Source: Pelagerythrobacter aerophilus
Lineage (GTDB): Bacteria; Pseudomonadota; Alphaproteobacteria; Sphingomonadales; Sphingomonadaceae
Length of the DNA: 64,000 nt
Reading direction: 5' to 3'
Assembly (NCBI RefSeq): GCF_003581645.1
Contig: NZ_QXFK01000019.1
Coordinates: 186,001 to 250,000 of the forward strand
Shown here: positions 56,467-64,000 of the stretch, piece by piece
Position numbering within the stretch: the stretch's first letter is position 1
How the letters are laid out: every line of letters begins with the position of its first letter
Translations under genes and position numbers: made by a program
The notes under the pieces: model-generated
Seen by the model: the letters and a program-made list of their open reading frames with translations, nothing else
Told to the model about the DNA's origin: nothing
Database searches by the model: none

Positions 56467-57446
56467 CAGAGCTCTCCCTCACCGGCGGGTGCACTGATCG
56501 GGTTGACGTACATGCTGTCCCAGAGATCGCTCATCTCGGGCTCCGGGCTGGCCTTGGCGAATTCCACCGCTTCGTCGATGGTGGTGCGCACCTCTGCCTC
56601 GATCGCCTCGATTTCGGAAAGCAGGTCGCGCGTTTGCAGGACGGCGCGGTAGAGCGTGATCGGATCGCGCTCATTGCGATGATGCTCGATCTCTTCCTTG
56701 CTGCGGTATTCGATCGGGATGGCGAGCCGGTTCGAGTGCTCGTCGAACCGGTAGGTCTTGGCCTCGATCAGTGTCGGTCCTTCGCCGGCCCGCGCCCGTT
56801 CGACTGCTTCGAGCGTCACCGCGTGTACGGCCTCGGCATCCTGCCCATCCACGACCACCCCGGGAATTCCGTATCCGTCGGCGCGGCGCGCGATCTCGGG
56901 CTGACCGTGCGACTTCTCGACCGGCGTGGTCACGGCGTAGCCGTTGTTCTCGCAGAAATAGATGACCGGCAGTTTCCACACCGCGCCCATGTTCACGCTC
57001 TCACTGAAAGTGCCCTGGTTGACCGCGCCGTCGCCAAAGAAGCACAGGCTGACCTGGTCGCTGCCACGCACCTGCGCGCTCAACCCCGCGCCGGTCGCGA
57101 GTGGGAAACCGCCGCCGACGATCGCGGATTCGCAGATCAGACCCAGTTTGGTGTCGGTCAGGTGCATCGACCCGCCCAGTCCCTTGCAGATGCCCGTCCG
57201 CTTACCGAAGATCTCCGCCATCAACGGCCCGATCTCTGCGCCCTTACCGATCGGATGACCGTGCGAACGGTGCGTGCCCGTGACGTAGTCGTCGTCACGC
57301 AGGGCCATGCACGCGCCGGCGATCGCGCCTTCCTGCCCGATACTGAGGTGACCGACCGGGTTGTGCGCAATCAACGCCTCTTCGAACAGGCGAATGCGCA
57401 GCATCCGCCGGAACATCTCGAGCTGCTGCGCGCGGTCCAGCGGCAT
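56466..57446 (-). CDS. 2-oxoacid/acetoin dehydrogenase-like E1 alpha subunit
   Basis: A 326-residue ThDP-binding alpha subunit with GHPIGKGAEIGPLMAEIFGK, GKGLGGSMHL-like KGLGGSMHLTD, and the cofactor motif GDGAVNQGTFSESVNMGAVW ending in ENNGYAV. The length and GGSMHL context match AcoA-type alpha subunits. The ATG lies two bases after the stop of the lipoyl-domain gene. No E2 acyltransferase or E3 gene is present in the cluster. Confidence 0.85.
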   Translation of the reverse strand: MPLDRAQQLEMFRRMLRIRLFEEALIAHNPVGHLSIGQEGAIAGACMALRDDDYVTGTHRSHGHPIGKGAEIGPLMAEIFGKRTGICKGLGGSMHLTDTKLGLICESAIVGGGFPLATGAGLSAQVRGSDQVSLCFFGDGAVNQGTFSESVNMGAVWKLPVIYFCENNGYAVTTPVEKSHGQPEIARRADGYGIPGVVVDGQDAEAVHAVTLEAVERARAGEGPTLIEAKTYRFDEHSNRLAIPIEYRSKEEIEHHRNERDPITLYRAVLQTRDLLSEIEAIEAEVRTTIDEAVEFAKASPEPEMSDLWDSMYVNPISAPAGEGEL

Positions 57447-57447
57447 G

Positions 57448-57687
57448 TCAGGCTTCCTCGATCGTGGCGATCTCGGTGCCGATGTCGACGGTCTCGTCGA
57501 CCTGCACCACGATCGATGCCAGAGTGCCGGAAGCCGGAGATTCGACTTCCACGGTCGACTTCGCAGTCTCGACTTCGGCGATGACTTCGCCCGCTTCGAC
57601 CTGCTCGCCGACGTTCTTGAGCCAATTGACGATCGTCGCTTCCGTCACGCCCATGCTGATGCTGGGAAGCTCAACGCTGACTGCCAT
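57448..57687 (-). CDS. Free-standing lipoyl-domain protein
   Basis: A 79-residue protein that is only a biotinyl/lipoyl-attachment domain: VELPSISMGVTEATIVNWLK, then the lipoylation site ETAKS with its Lys at the hairpin tip, and ASIVVQVDETVDIGTEI. In normal 2-oxoacid dehydrogenases this domain is the N-terminus of E2, followed by a linker and a catalytic core; here a stop comes directly after the domain and E1 alpha begins two bases later. It probably acts as a swinging-arm carrier for the E1 subunits. Confidence 0.83.
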   Translation of the reverse strand: MAVSVELPSISMGVTEATIVNWLKNVGEQVEAGEVIAEVETAKSTVEVESPASGTLASIVVQVDETVDIGTEIATIEEA

Positions 57688-57725
57688 GCAATTCGTCTCC
57701 GTTATCAATATGCGTCCCCGAAAGG

Positions 57726-58124
57726 TCAGCCCTTTCGGTAGAAGAAGTCCTCGGGATTAAAGTTCATCCAGTAGCGCTTGACCCGCCCTTCCTCGTTGAA
57801 TTCGAATTGCGAGGAACCCGGCGCACTCACCGGCTGCCCGTCGAACGACCCATGGATGGTCCAGCCTGTGGCTGCGAAGGGCGGGTCGATAATCGTGCGT
57901 TCCACCACGCGGTGATAGTCGGCGAGCGCGCCGAAAGCGCGCCGCTCGACCTCGCGCTCACTCGCGCGATCGGGCACATGAGCGCCGTTGCGCCAACCCT
58001 CGACATCGGGCGCCATCACCTCGTCGATACCGGCGCTTACTTCCTCGACGCTTGTATGCGGCCGGGCGTTCTCTGTTTCGTTCAGGGTGCGAAGCGCCTT
58101 TGCAATGGCCTCACGGGTGATCAT
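57726..58124 (-). CDS. SnoaL-like/NTF2-fold protein
   Basis: A 132-residue NTF2-fold protein with ALRTLNETENARPHTSVEEV, a HVPDRASEREVERRAF segment, and a final strand FEFNEEGRVKRYWMNFNPEDFFYR. Start at 58124 with GGAGA upstream. Second SnoaL-like gene of the cluster, here between the second BVMO and the lipoyl domain. Could be an isomerase or hydratase acting on the monooxygenase product; no catalytic residues can be assigned. Confidence 0.7.
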   Translation of the reverse strand: MITREAIAKALRTLNETENARPHTSVEEVSAGIDEVMAPDVEGWRNGAHVPDRASEREVERRAFGALADYHRVVERTIIDPPFAATGWTIHGSFDGQPVSAPGSSQFEFNEEGRVKRYWMNFNPEDFFYRKG

Positions 58125-58185
58125 GTCGCTCTCCTTTACAATTGCTGGCCTGGGCCGATCTGTCGTCCGCGGACGCGCCGCCGAT

Positions 58186-59676
58186 TCACCGCACCTCGAA
58201 ATCCTCCATCCGCGGCGCGGCGGTTTCTTCGACGAAACGGTCGTAGGAAAAGGTCCACGATGCAGGCACACCATTTTTATCGAGGTACCAACTGTCGCAG
58301 CCGGTAACCCAGACCGTCTTGCGAGCGGCCTCGCAGCGCTCGGCTTCGAAGGTATGCATGGCTTCGGGGGTGGCGCTCACTTCAGAATATTCGCCGCAGC
58401 GAATACCGTCGATTAGCTGCATGATATATTCGATCTGATGCTGCGCGACCTCGACCAGCGAGAAGTTGCCGATGGGACTGTTCGGGCCGTTGAGTAGGAA
58501 GAAATTGGGAAAATTCGGGACGCTTACGGACAAGTAAGCGAGCGGTCCGTCGGCCCAGACATCGTCCAGGTCGATGCCATCGCGCCCCACTACCCGAGTT
58601 GGGCGAATGAAACGATCGACAAGGAACCCGGTTGCAAGAACCAGGACATCGAGATCGTGCAGCGCCCCGTCGGCGGTGCGCACGCCGGTCGGTTCGATTC
58701 GCCGGATCGGTGACGTGACGAGGTCGGCATTCGGTTGCTGAATGGCGTCGTAGAACGTGCTGGAGATGACCAGCCGCTTGCAGGCGACCCGGTAATCCGG
58801 TGTAAGCCTGCGCCGCAGCTCGGGATCCTTCACCGTATCGAGGTTCTCGCGGCAGATCTGCTCTATCGCGGCCAGTTCGGGCGAATCGACGTCAATGACC
58901 GCGGTGGCGAAGCCCTCGAGAGTCTTGGCCCTCAGTTCGCGGATCAGCGCTTCGAGCGCCTCCGGATCCTTGCGGAAACGGGCCTTGTCCTCCTCGCTGT
59001 ACGGCACGTTGTCCCGGGGCAGGACCCATTGCGCCGTACGTTGAAACAGGTCGAAACGCTTTGCCCGAGGCACCAAAGCCGTCGCAAGCTGGGCGGCGGT
59101 CGAGCCCGTGCCGATCACGCCGATACGCTTGCCATCCAACGCAACGTCATGATCCCAGCGCGCCGAGTGGAATACGGCGCCTTTGAATGTCTCGATACCT
59201 TCGAACTGCGGAATGTTGGGGTGATGCAGCACCCCTGTGGCAGCGATGACAAAGTCATACCTGCCTTCATACCCGTTGGCGCACGCGAGATCCCAGGCGC
59301 CCTCGCGATAGCGGAGTTCGGTGACTTCGCTGTTGAAGCGCGTACGCTCCAAAACGCCGAAATCATGCGCGACCCGTTGGAAATAGGCGCGAATGTCCTT
59401 GCCCTCGGCCATCAATGAATCCCATTCGGGATTGCGCGCAAACGAATAGGTATACCAATGGGCGGCGACGTCGCAGGCGAGGCCGGGATAGGTGTTCTCC
59501 CGCCAGGTGCCCCCAACGCCATCGCCCTTCTCGAACACGTCGCATTCGATGCCGCGATCCCGCAGCTTGATTGCCGCCAGGATACCAGCCATACCTGCAC
59601 CGATCACCGCCACACGCAGCGATGGGCGCTCACGGCGCTCATCTAGATCTGCTCCGTTCTGCGCGACCTGGGCCAA
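58186..59676 (-). CDS. Flavin monooxygenase, Baeyer-Villiger type
   Basis: A 496-residue class B flavoprotein monooxygenase without the long N-terminal extension of the first BVMO. FAD motif GAGMAG, fingerprint FKGAVFHSARWDHD (FxGxxxHxxxW), NADPH motif GTGSTA, and a C-terminal region with ATGFLVDRFIRPT. It is the first gene of the nine-gene minus-strand operon that ends with the HMG-CoA-lyase-like gene. It should oxidise a ketone or related carbonyl of the pathway. Confidence 0.83.
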   Translation of the reverse strand: MAQVAQNGADLDERRERPSLRVAVIGAGMAGILAAIKLRDRGIECDVFEKGDGVGGTWRENTYPGLACDVAAHWYTYSFARNPEWDSLMAEGKDIRAYFQRVAHDFGVLERTRFNSEVTELRYREGAWDLACANGYEGRYDFVIAATGVLHHPNIPQFEGIETFKGAVFHSARWDHDVALDGKRIGVIGTGSTAAQLATALVPRAKRFDLFQRTAQWVLPRDNVPYSEEDKARFRKDPEALEALIRELRAKTLEGFATAVIDVDSPELAAIEQICRENLDTVKDPELRRRLTPDYRVACKRLVISSTFYDAIQQPNADLVTSPIRRIEPTGVRTADGALHDLDVLVLATGFLVDRFIRPTRVVGRDGIDLDDVWADGPLAYLSVSVPNFPNFFLLNGPNSPIGNFSLVEVAQHQIEYIMQLIDGIRCGEYSEVSATPEAMHTFEAERCEAARKTVWVTGCDSWYLDKNGVPASWTFSYDRFVEETAAPRMEDFEVR

Positions 59677-59733
59677 TTTTCAAGCGCTCCTGACTTCGAG
59701 AGCGAACCCGTGGGTGGATCCGGCCTCCCGATA

Positions 59734-59881
59734 TTGCATCCAATCAATGCCGGTTCAACCGATAAATTCCCAAACCCATCAAAGCACAAATATTCGGCCT
59801 CGTCACGGCGATGATCCACCACGGGCAGTCGCATTCAGCGAGATGCCATTCATTGGAAAATGCATTCTCTATTGCATACAA
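59734..59881. promoter_or_regulatory. Two TTGCATGCAA-like boxes in the divergent BVMO/ThDP-enzyme gap
   Basis: TTGCATCCAA at 59734-59743 and TTGCATACAA at 59872-59881, one mismatch each. They lie in the 273-base gap between the BVMO operon (minus) and the ThDP-enzyme gene (plus). The second box overlaps the -10 of a possible promoter, which would give direct repression. Confidence 0.6.
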
Positions 59882-59882
59882 T
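59853..59882 (+). promoter_or_regulatory. Possible sigma70-type promoter for the ThDP-enzyme gene
   Basis: TTGGAA (59853-59858), an 18-base spacer, and TACAAT (59877-59882). The -10 hexamer is formed within and just past the variant operator TTGCATACAA. Transcription would begin near 59889, about 60 bases before the start codon at 59950. Read by eye only. Confidence 0.4.
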
Positions 59883-59949
59883 TGGCTTGTGTTGGCGCGG
59901 CCACTGACATAGGCATGAGAAAAGAAGCATGACGGCTTGGGAGAATCCA

Positions 59950-61677
59950 ATGACGAAGAAGCGCGCTGCCGGTGAACTGGTCGCCGCAACACTGGCCGGC
60001 CTCGGCGTAAGCGAGATATTTGCTCTGCATGGCAGCCACCTCGATCCGCTCTACATGGCTTGCGAGGAGTTCGGCATAAGGCTCACCGACACGCGGCACG
60101 AAGCGTCGGCCGGCCACGCGGCCGATGCCTACGCGCGTTCGTCAAACGGAAAGCTGGGCGTCTGTGCAGTCACTGCCGGCCCGGGCTTTACCAATGCGCT
60201 GACCGCCATGGCGAACGCGCATCTCGACCGAATTCCGACTCTCTTCATTGCCGGCGCCGCTCCGCTGCGTGAGGTCGAGGCCAATACGTTGCAGGGCGGC
60301 TTCGACGCCGTGGCCATGGCCCGCCCGGTCACCAAATGGGCGCAGCGCGTCGCCGAGCCCGAACGAATCGTCGAGTTCGTCCGCCGGGCCGGAGAGATCG
60401 CGCTTAGCGGCCCTCCGGGCCCCGTCTTTCTCGAGATTCCGATCGATGTCATGTTCTGGCCGACCGACCAGGCGCCGCCCGAGACCGATTCATGGGAGCG
60501 GCCCGTGCCTCCGGCCCCGCGGCCCGACGCCGTCACCAAGGTTCTCGACATGCTTCGAGGGGCCGAGCGACCGGTTATCATCGCGGGCGGCGGGGTGATG
60601 CTGACCGATTCAGGCGAGCGCCTGCGCCAGCTGGCCGAACTTGTCGGCGTTCCCGTGATCGCCAGTCAGAAGGCCCTCGGCGTCCTTCCCGACGATCACC
60701 CGCTCTACGCCGGCGCCGCGGCCGGTCTGGCCGCGGCAGCCGCTTCGGGCGCAGCGGCCGATGCCGTTCTGTTGATCGGTGCGCGCATGGGCATGTTCCT
60801 CGGCGGTGCAATGGGCGCGATCATTCCGCAGGACGCTTACGTCGCGCAAGTGGAGGTAAATCCGGAAGAAATCGGCCGCGTCCGAATGGCCGACCTGCCC
60901 ATCGTCGCGGACGCGGGCACGACGATCGATGCACTGATCGAAGGCGGGCAAGGCGAGAGCTGGCCCGAGCGAACCGATTGGGCCAACAAGCTGCGCAGCT
61001 TCCGTTCGATGGCCCGCGACGGTTTCGCCAGCGCGCCGAAGGAGCCGAGCCCCGGCAAGATTCATCCGGGCCACGCCGTTGCCGCGATCATGGACGCGCT
61101 GCCCGAGGGAACGGCGGTGATCGCCGACGGCGGCGAGGCCGGCAATTGGGTCGGCGACCTCGTCCGTTCTCCGGGCGCGGGCCAGCACCTGCGGTGCGGC
61201 TATCTCGGCTGCCTGGGCATCTCGCCCGGCTTTGCGATTGGCGCCGCCCGCGCCAATCCCGATCGCCCGGTAATCTGTTTTGCGGGCGATGGCGGCGTGG
61301 GTTTCAACATACAGGAATTCGACACGATGGTTCGGCACGGTCTGCCGATCGTCACCGTTATCCTGAACAACTCCGAATGGGGCATGTCGCGCAACGCGCA
61401 GAATCTCCTTTACGGCAAGGATCGCGAAGTCATCGTCGCGCTCGATGATACGCGCTACGATCTCGTCGCGAGCGGCTTCGGCGTCGAGGCCCGGCGGATC
61501 GACCGGTATGAAGACATCACCAGCGCCATCGAAGAGGCATTTGCCTCGGGCAAGCCGTACTGCCTCAATATAATAACCGATCCGGCGGTCATGCACCCGC
61601 GTACGAAGATGATGGTTGGCGATAGCGCCGGAGAAGACGACGTGCCGATCCCGTACTACGCCAACATCAAAACCTGA
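59950..61677 (+). CDS. ThDP-dependent lyase/carboligase, benzaldehyde-lyase-like
   Basis: A 575-residue ThDP enzyme of the acetolactate synthase superfamily that reads closest to benzaldehyde lyase (BAL). ALHGSHLDPLY holds His30, equal to BAL His29; TRHEASAGHAADAYAR holds Glu51, equal to BAL Glu50; NTLQGG keeps the BAL Gln. The ThDP motif is AGDGGVGFNIQEFD...NN. BAL Ala28 is Ser29 here. Start 59950 has GGGAGA five bases upstream; 59929 is the alternative. Likely cleaves or forms an acyloin, or decarboxylates a 2-oxoacid, in the pathway. Confidence 0.8.
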   Translation: MTKKRAAGELVAATLAGLGVSEIFALHGSHLDPLYMACEEFGIRLTDTRHEASAGHAADAYARSSNGKLGVCAVTAGPGFTNALTAMANAHLDRIPTLFIAGAAPLREVEANTLQGGFDAVAMARPVTKWAQRVAEPERIVEFVRRAGEIALSGPPGPVFLEIPIDVMFWPTDQAPPETDSWERPVPPAPRPDAVTKVLDMLRGAERPVIIAGGGVMLTDSGERLRQLAELVGVPVIASQKALGVLPDDHPLYAGAAAGLAAAAASGAAADAVLLIGARMGMFLGGAMGAIIPQDAYVAQVEVNPEEIGRVRMADLPIVADAGTTIDALIEGGQGESWPERTDWANKLRSFRSMARDGFASAPKEPSPGKIHPGHAVAAIMDALPEGTAVIADGGEAGNWVGDLVRSPGAGQHLRCGYLGCLGISPGFAIGAARANPDRPVICFAGDGGVGFNIQEFDTMVRHGLPIVTVILNNSEWGMSRNAQNLLYGKDREVIVALDDTRYDLVASGFGVEARRIDRYEDITSAIEEAFASGKPYCLNIITDPAVMHPRTKMMVGDSAGEDDVPIPYYANIKT

Positions 61678-61710
61678 TCGCCGCTTCGGACGTTCGGGTG
61701 CGCTTGCGCG

Positions 61711-62607
61711 TTAATCCGGCATCAATACCCTGCGGCCCGTCCGTACGCAGTCGAGCAGCCATTCCTTGGCGAGGCGTACGCGGGCGAGGTTCTGGGTGTC
61801 CCGGTGGGTCACGATCCAGAAGCTGCGGCGGATGGAGCGGTCGGGGCAGACGGGGACGAGATCCGCGCCGCGATCGCCGATGAACCGCGGCAGGACGCCG
61901 ATGCCCACCCCCTCCTCGATCAGGCGGTTCTGCGCGTTGATGCTGGACGAGCGGATATGCGCCGTCAGCCCGGCATGGAAGTCGTCGAGGTAGTTGAGTT
62001 CGGGCGCATAGAGCAGGTCGGGGATGTAGCTCACCAGCGTGTGGCCCTGCGCGAGGTCGCGCGGACGCTGCGGCATGCCGTATGCGGCGAGATAGCGACG
62101 GCTCGCATAGAGCATCAGACTGTAATCCGAAAGCTTGCGGCAGATGACCGGCCCGGCCTTGGGACGCGAAAGCATGACGGCGATGTCCGCTTCGCGCTTC
62201 GAGGGACTCAGGAATCCGCTGTTCGCGACCAGCTCGATCGAAAGGTTCGGGTGGGCTCGGGCGAAATCGGGGAGATACAACGTCAAAAACTGACTGCCGA
62301 AGCCTTCCGAGACACTGAGGCGCAGATTTCCGCCGAGGCCGGTCTGGCGGCTCTGAACCGCGTCGATCGTGCGGGCCGCCTGCGCCATGGCCTCGGCTTT
62401 GGCCAGCAGGCTCTCGCCCGCTTCGGTCAACGTCTGGCCTTCGCGCGTGCGCTCGAACAGGGTAATCTCGAGCTGCCGCTCCAGCCTCCGCAATCGGCGG
62501 CCCAGCGTGGTTGGATCGAGCCGGAGAGCACGCGCCGCCCGGCCGATCTGGCCTGCTTCCGCCACCGCCAGGAACACGCGGATGTCGTTCCAGTTGAGAT
62601 CCTGCAT
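61711..62607 (-). CDS. LysR-family transcriptional regulator
   Basis: A 298-residue LysR regulator. The N-terminal HTH is VFLAVAEAGQIGRAARALRL with DPTTLGRRLRRLERQL following; the rest is a periplasmic-binding-like effector domain. Start 62607 with GAGG upstream. Divergent from the methylmalonate-semialdehyde dehydrogenase gene, 91 bases apart, and therefore likely its regulator, not part of the catabolic cluster to the left. Confidence 0.82.
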   Translation of the reverse strand: MQDLNWNDIRVFLAVAEAGQIGRAARALRLDPTTLGRRLRRLERQLEITLFERTREGQTLTEAGESLLAKAEAMAQAARTIDAVQSRQTGLGGNLRLSVSEGFGSQFLTLYLPDFARAHPNLSIELVANSGFLSPSKREADIAVMLSRPKAGPVICRKLSDYSLMLYASRRYLAAYGMPQRPRDLAQGHTLVSYIPDLLYAPELNYLDDFHAGLTAHIRSSSINAQNRLIEEGVGIGVLPRFIGDRGADLVPVCPDRSIRRSFWIVTHRDTQNLARVRLAKEWLLDCVRTGRRVLMPD

Positions 62608-62698
62608 ATTTGCAGCCTCTACCTGCGAAATTGAAGGTTGTCTGCAAGCTTGCAATCGGCACGATCCACGCCCAACGCGTTGGTAGAGGAGATATGTC

Positions 62699-64000
62699 AT
62701 GCGCCAGGTCGACCATTTCATCGTCGGAGGAAGCGGCGGCGGGTCCGGGCGCACGCACAAGGTGTGGAACCCCTCCACCGGCGAGGTTCAGGCCGAAGTC
62801 GCGCTGGGCGATGCCGCTCTGCTCGACCGCGCGATCGCGGCTGCGAAGAAGGTTCAGCCCGGCTGGGCGATGACCAACCCGCAGCGGCGCGCGCGGGTGA
62901 TGTTCCGTTTCAAGGAACTGATCGAAGCCAACATGCAGGACCTCGCCGAGCTTCTCGCCAGCGAGCACGGCAAGGTGGTCGACGACGCCAAGGGCGACGT
63001 GCAGCGCGGACTGGAAGTGATCGAATACGCCTGCGGCATCCCACAGGTACTGAAAGGCGAATACACGCTCGGCGCCGGCCCGGGCATCGACGTCTATTCG
63101 ATGCGCCAGCCGATCGGTATCGGCGCGGGCATCACCCCGTTCAACTTCCCGGCCATGATCCCGATGTGGATGTTCGGCATGGCGATCGCGGCGGGCAACG
63201 CCTTCATCCTCAAGCCGAGCGAGCGCGATCCGAGCGTGCCGGTGCGGCTCGCCGAGCTGTTTCTGGAAGCCGGCGCGCCCGAGGGGCTGCTGCAGGTCGT
63301 TCACGGCGACAAGGAAATGGTCGATGCGATCCTCGACCACCCCGACATTGCTGGCGTCAGCTTCGTTGGCAGCAGCGACATTGCGCACTACGTCTACAAG
63401 CGCGGGGTGGAGAACGGAAAGCGCGTCCAAGCGATGGGCGGCGCGAAGAACCACGGCATCGTGATGCCCGACGCCGATCTCGATCAGGTGGTGAACGATC
63501 TGGCCGGCGCCGCCTTCGGTTCGGCCGGCGAGCGCTGCATGGCGCTGCCCGTGGTGGTGCCCGTGGGCGAGGACACTGCCGAGCGGCTTAAGGAGAAGCT
63601 GATCCCCGCGATCAACGCCCTGCGCGTCGGCGTTTCGAACGATCCGGACGCGCACTACGGCCCGGTGGTCACACCCGAGCACAAGGCGCGGATCGAGCAG
63701 TGGATCGACACCGCCGAGCAGGAAGGCGCCGAGATCGTGGTCGATGGGCGCGGGTTCAGCCTGCAAGGGCACGAGAAGGGCTTCTTCGTCGGCCCGACGC
63801 TGATCGACCGGGTGACGCCGAAGATGAAATCCTATCAGGAGGAGATCTTCGGCCCGGTGCTCCAGATCGTACGCGCGGCAGACTTCGAGGAAGCGGTGCG
63901 CCTGCCGAGCGAGCACCAGTACGGCAACGGGGTCGCCATCTTCACCCGCAACGGCCACGCCGCGCGGGAATTTGCCAGCCGGGTCAATGTCGGCATGGTC
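62699..64000 (+). CDS. mmsA: Methylmalonate-semialdehyde dehydrogenase (CoA-acylating), 3' end cut by window
   Basis: The first 434 codons of an aldehyde dehydrogenase of the MmsA/IolA group. Diagnostic parts are PIGIGAGITPFNFPAMIPMW, VGSSDIAHYVY, MGGAKNHGIVMPDAD and the catalytic Cys in GSAGERCMAL (about residue 280). The enzyme turns (S)-methylmalonate semialdehyde into propionyl-CoA in valine and propionyl-type catabolism. ATG at 62699 has GAGGAG seven bases upstream. About 65 residues are missing beyond the window. Confidence 0.9.
   Translation, partial: MRQVDHFIVGGSGGGSGRTHKVWNPSTGEVQAEVALGDAALLDRAIAAAKKVQPGWAMTNPQRRARVMFRFKELIEANMQDLAELLASEHGKVVDDAKGDVQRGLEVIEYACGIPQVLKGEYTLGAGPGIDVYSMRQPIGIGAGITPFNFPAMIPMWMFGMAIAAGNAFILKPSERDPSVPVRLAELFLEAGAPEGLLQVVHGDKEMVDAILDHPDIAGVSFVGSSDIAHYVYKRGVENGKRVQAMGGAKNHGIVMPDADLDQVVNDLAGAAFGSAGERCMALPVVVPVGEDTAERLKEKLIPAINALRVGVSNDPDAHYGPVVTPEHKARIEQWIDTAEQEGAEIVVDGRGFSLQGHEKGFFVGPTLIDRVTPKMKSYQEEIFGPVLQIVRAADFEEAVRLPSEHQYGNGVAIFTRNGHAAREFASRVNVGMV

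Noticed and set aside
57446-57448. Possibility that the lipoyl gene is a frameshifted fragment of an E2 gene
   Set aside because: The stop of the lipoyl gene is two bases from the E1 alpha start, leaving no room for remnants of a linker or acyltransferase core, and no such remnants were seen in other frames nearby.
1-64000. CRISPR arrays, insertion sequences, prophage genes, rRNA
   Set aside because: No regularly spaced repeats, transposase or integrase-like proteins, phage structural genes or rRNA sequence were recognised anywhere in the window.

Overview
The window is GC-rich DNA from an alphaproteobacterium, most likely a sphingomonad (Sphingomonadaceae or Erythrobacteraceae). The pointers are three large blocks with typical sphingomonad content: paired TonB-dependent receptors and spinster-type MFS permeases, a maltodextrin-type MFS permease beside a lipoprotein amylase, and a LysR-mmsA pair. 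The taxonomic call is inference from gene content, not from a marker gene.

Left part (1-24 kb), mostly housekeeping or resistance functions. 1-5.2 kb is a saccharide locus: the end of an esterase, a GH13 lipoprotein, a PhyH-type dioxygenase, a sugar MFS permease and a divergent AraC regulator. 5.3-12.3 kb is a tightly overlapping cecR-ybhG-ybhF-ybhS-ybhR-type ABC exporter operon that also carries its own NodT-like outer membrane factor. 12.3-15.2 kb is copA-copB. 15.3-22.7 kb is a complete histidine utilisation locus, hutF-hutC divergent from hutI-hutH-hutG-hutU, with a GTNTANAC-type operator between the two arms. 22.7-24.0 kb is an ECF sigma factor with a CnrX-like metal sensor and a CnrY-like small membrane protein. 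A tRNA-Gly(CCC) follows at 24.2 kb.

Right part (24.4-61.7 kb) is a large catabolic cluster for an unknown, probably alicyclic or branched isoprenoid-like, ketone or acid. It has two Baeyer-Villiger-type monooxygenases, two TonB receptors, two MFS permeases, an acyl-CoA synthetase, two CaiB-type CoA transferases, three acyl-CoA dehydrogenase genes (one short), two enoyl-CoA hydratases, a thiolase, an HMG-CoA-synthase-like/DUF35 fusion, an HMG-CoA-lyase-like enzyme, several SDRs and an ACAD10/11-type kinase. It also carries a benzaldehyde-lyase-like ThDP enzyme and an acetoin-dehydrogenase-like E1 alpha/beta pair with a free-standing 79-residue lipoyl domain and no E2.

The strongest new signal is a palindrome, TTGCATGCAA. 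It occurs perfectly or with one mismatch at 12 places in six intergenic regions, all between 30.2 and 59.9 kb. These six regions stand upstream of essentially every operon of the catabolic cluster. The only transcription factor inside the cluster is an FCD-type GntR protein (46564-47262), itself downstream of three of the sites, so a single GntR regulon is proposed.

The right end (61.7-64 kb) holds a LysR regulator divergent from a methylmalonate-semialdehyde dehydrogenase gene cut by the window edge. Start sites were chosen from Shine-Dalgarno position and 1-4 base overlaps; functions rest on motif reading by eye without database searches.
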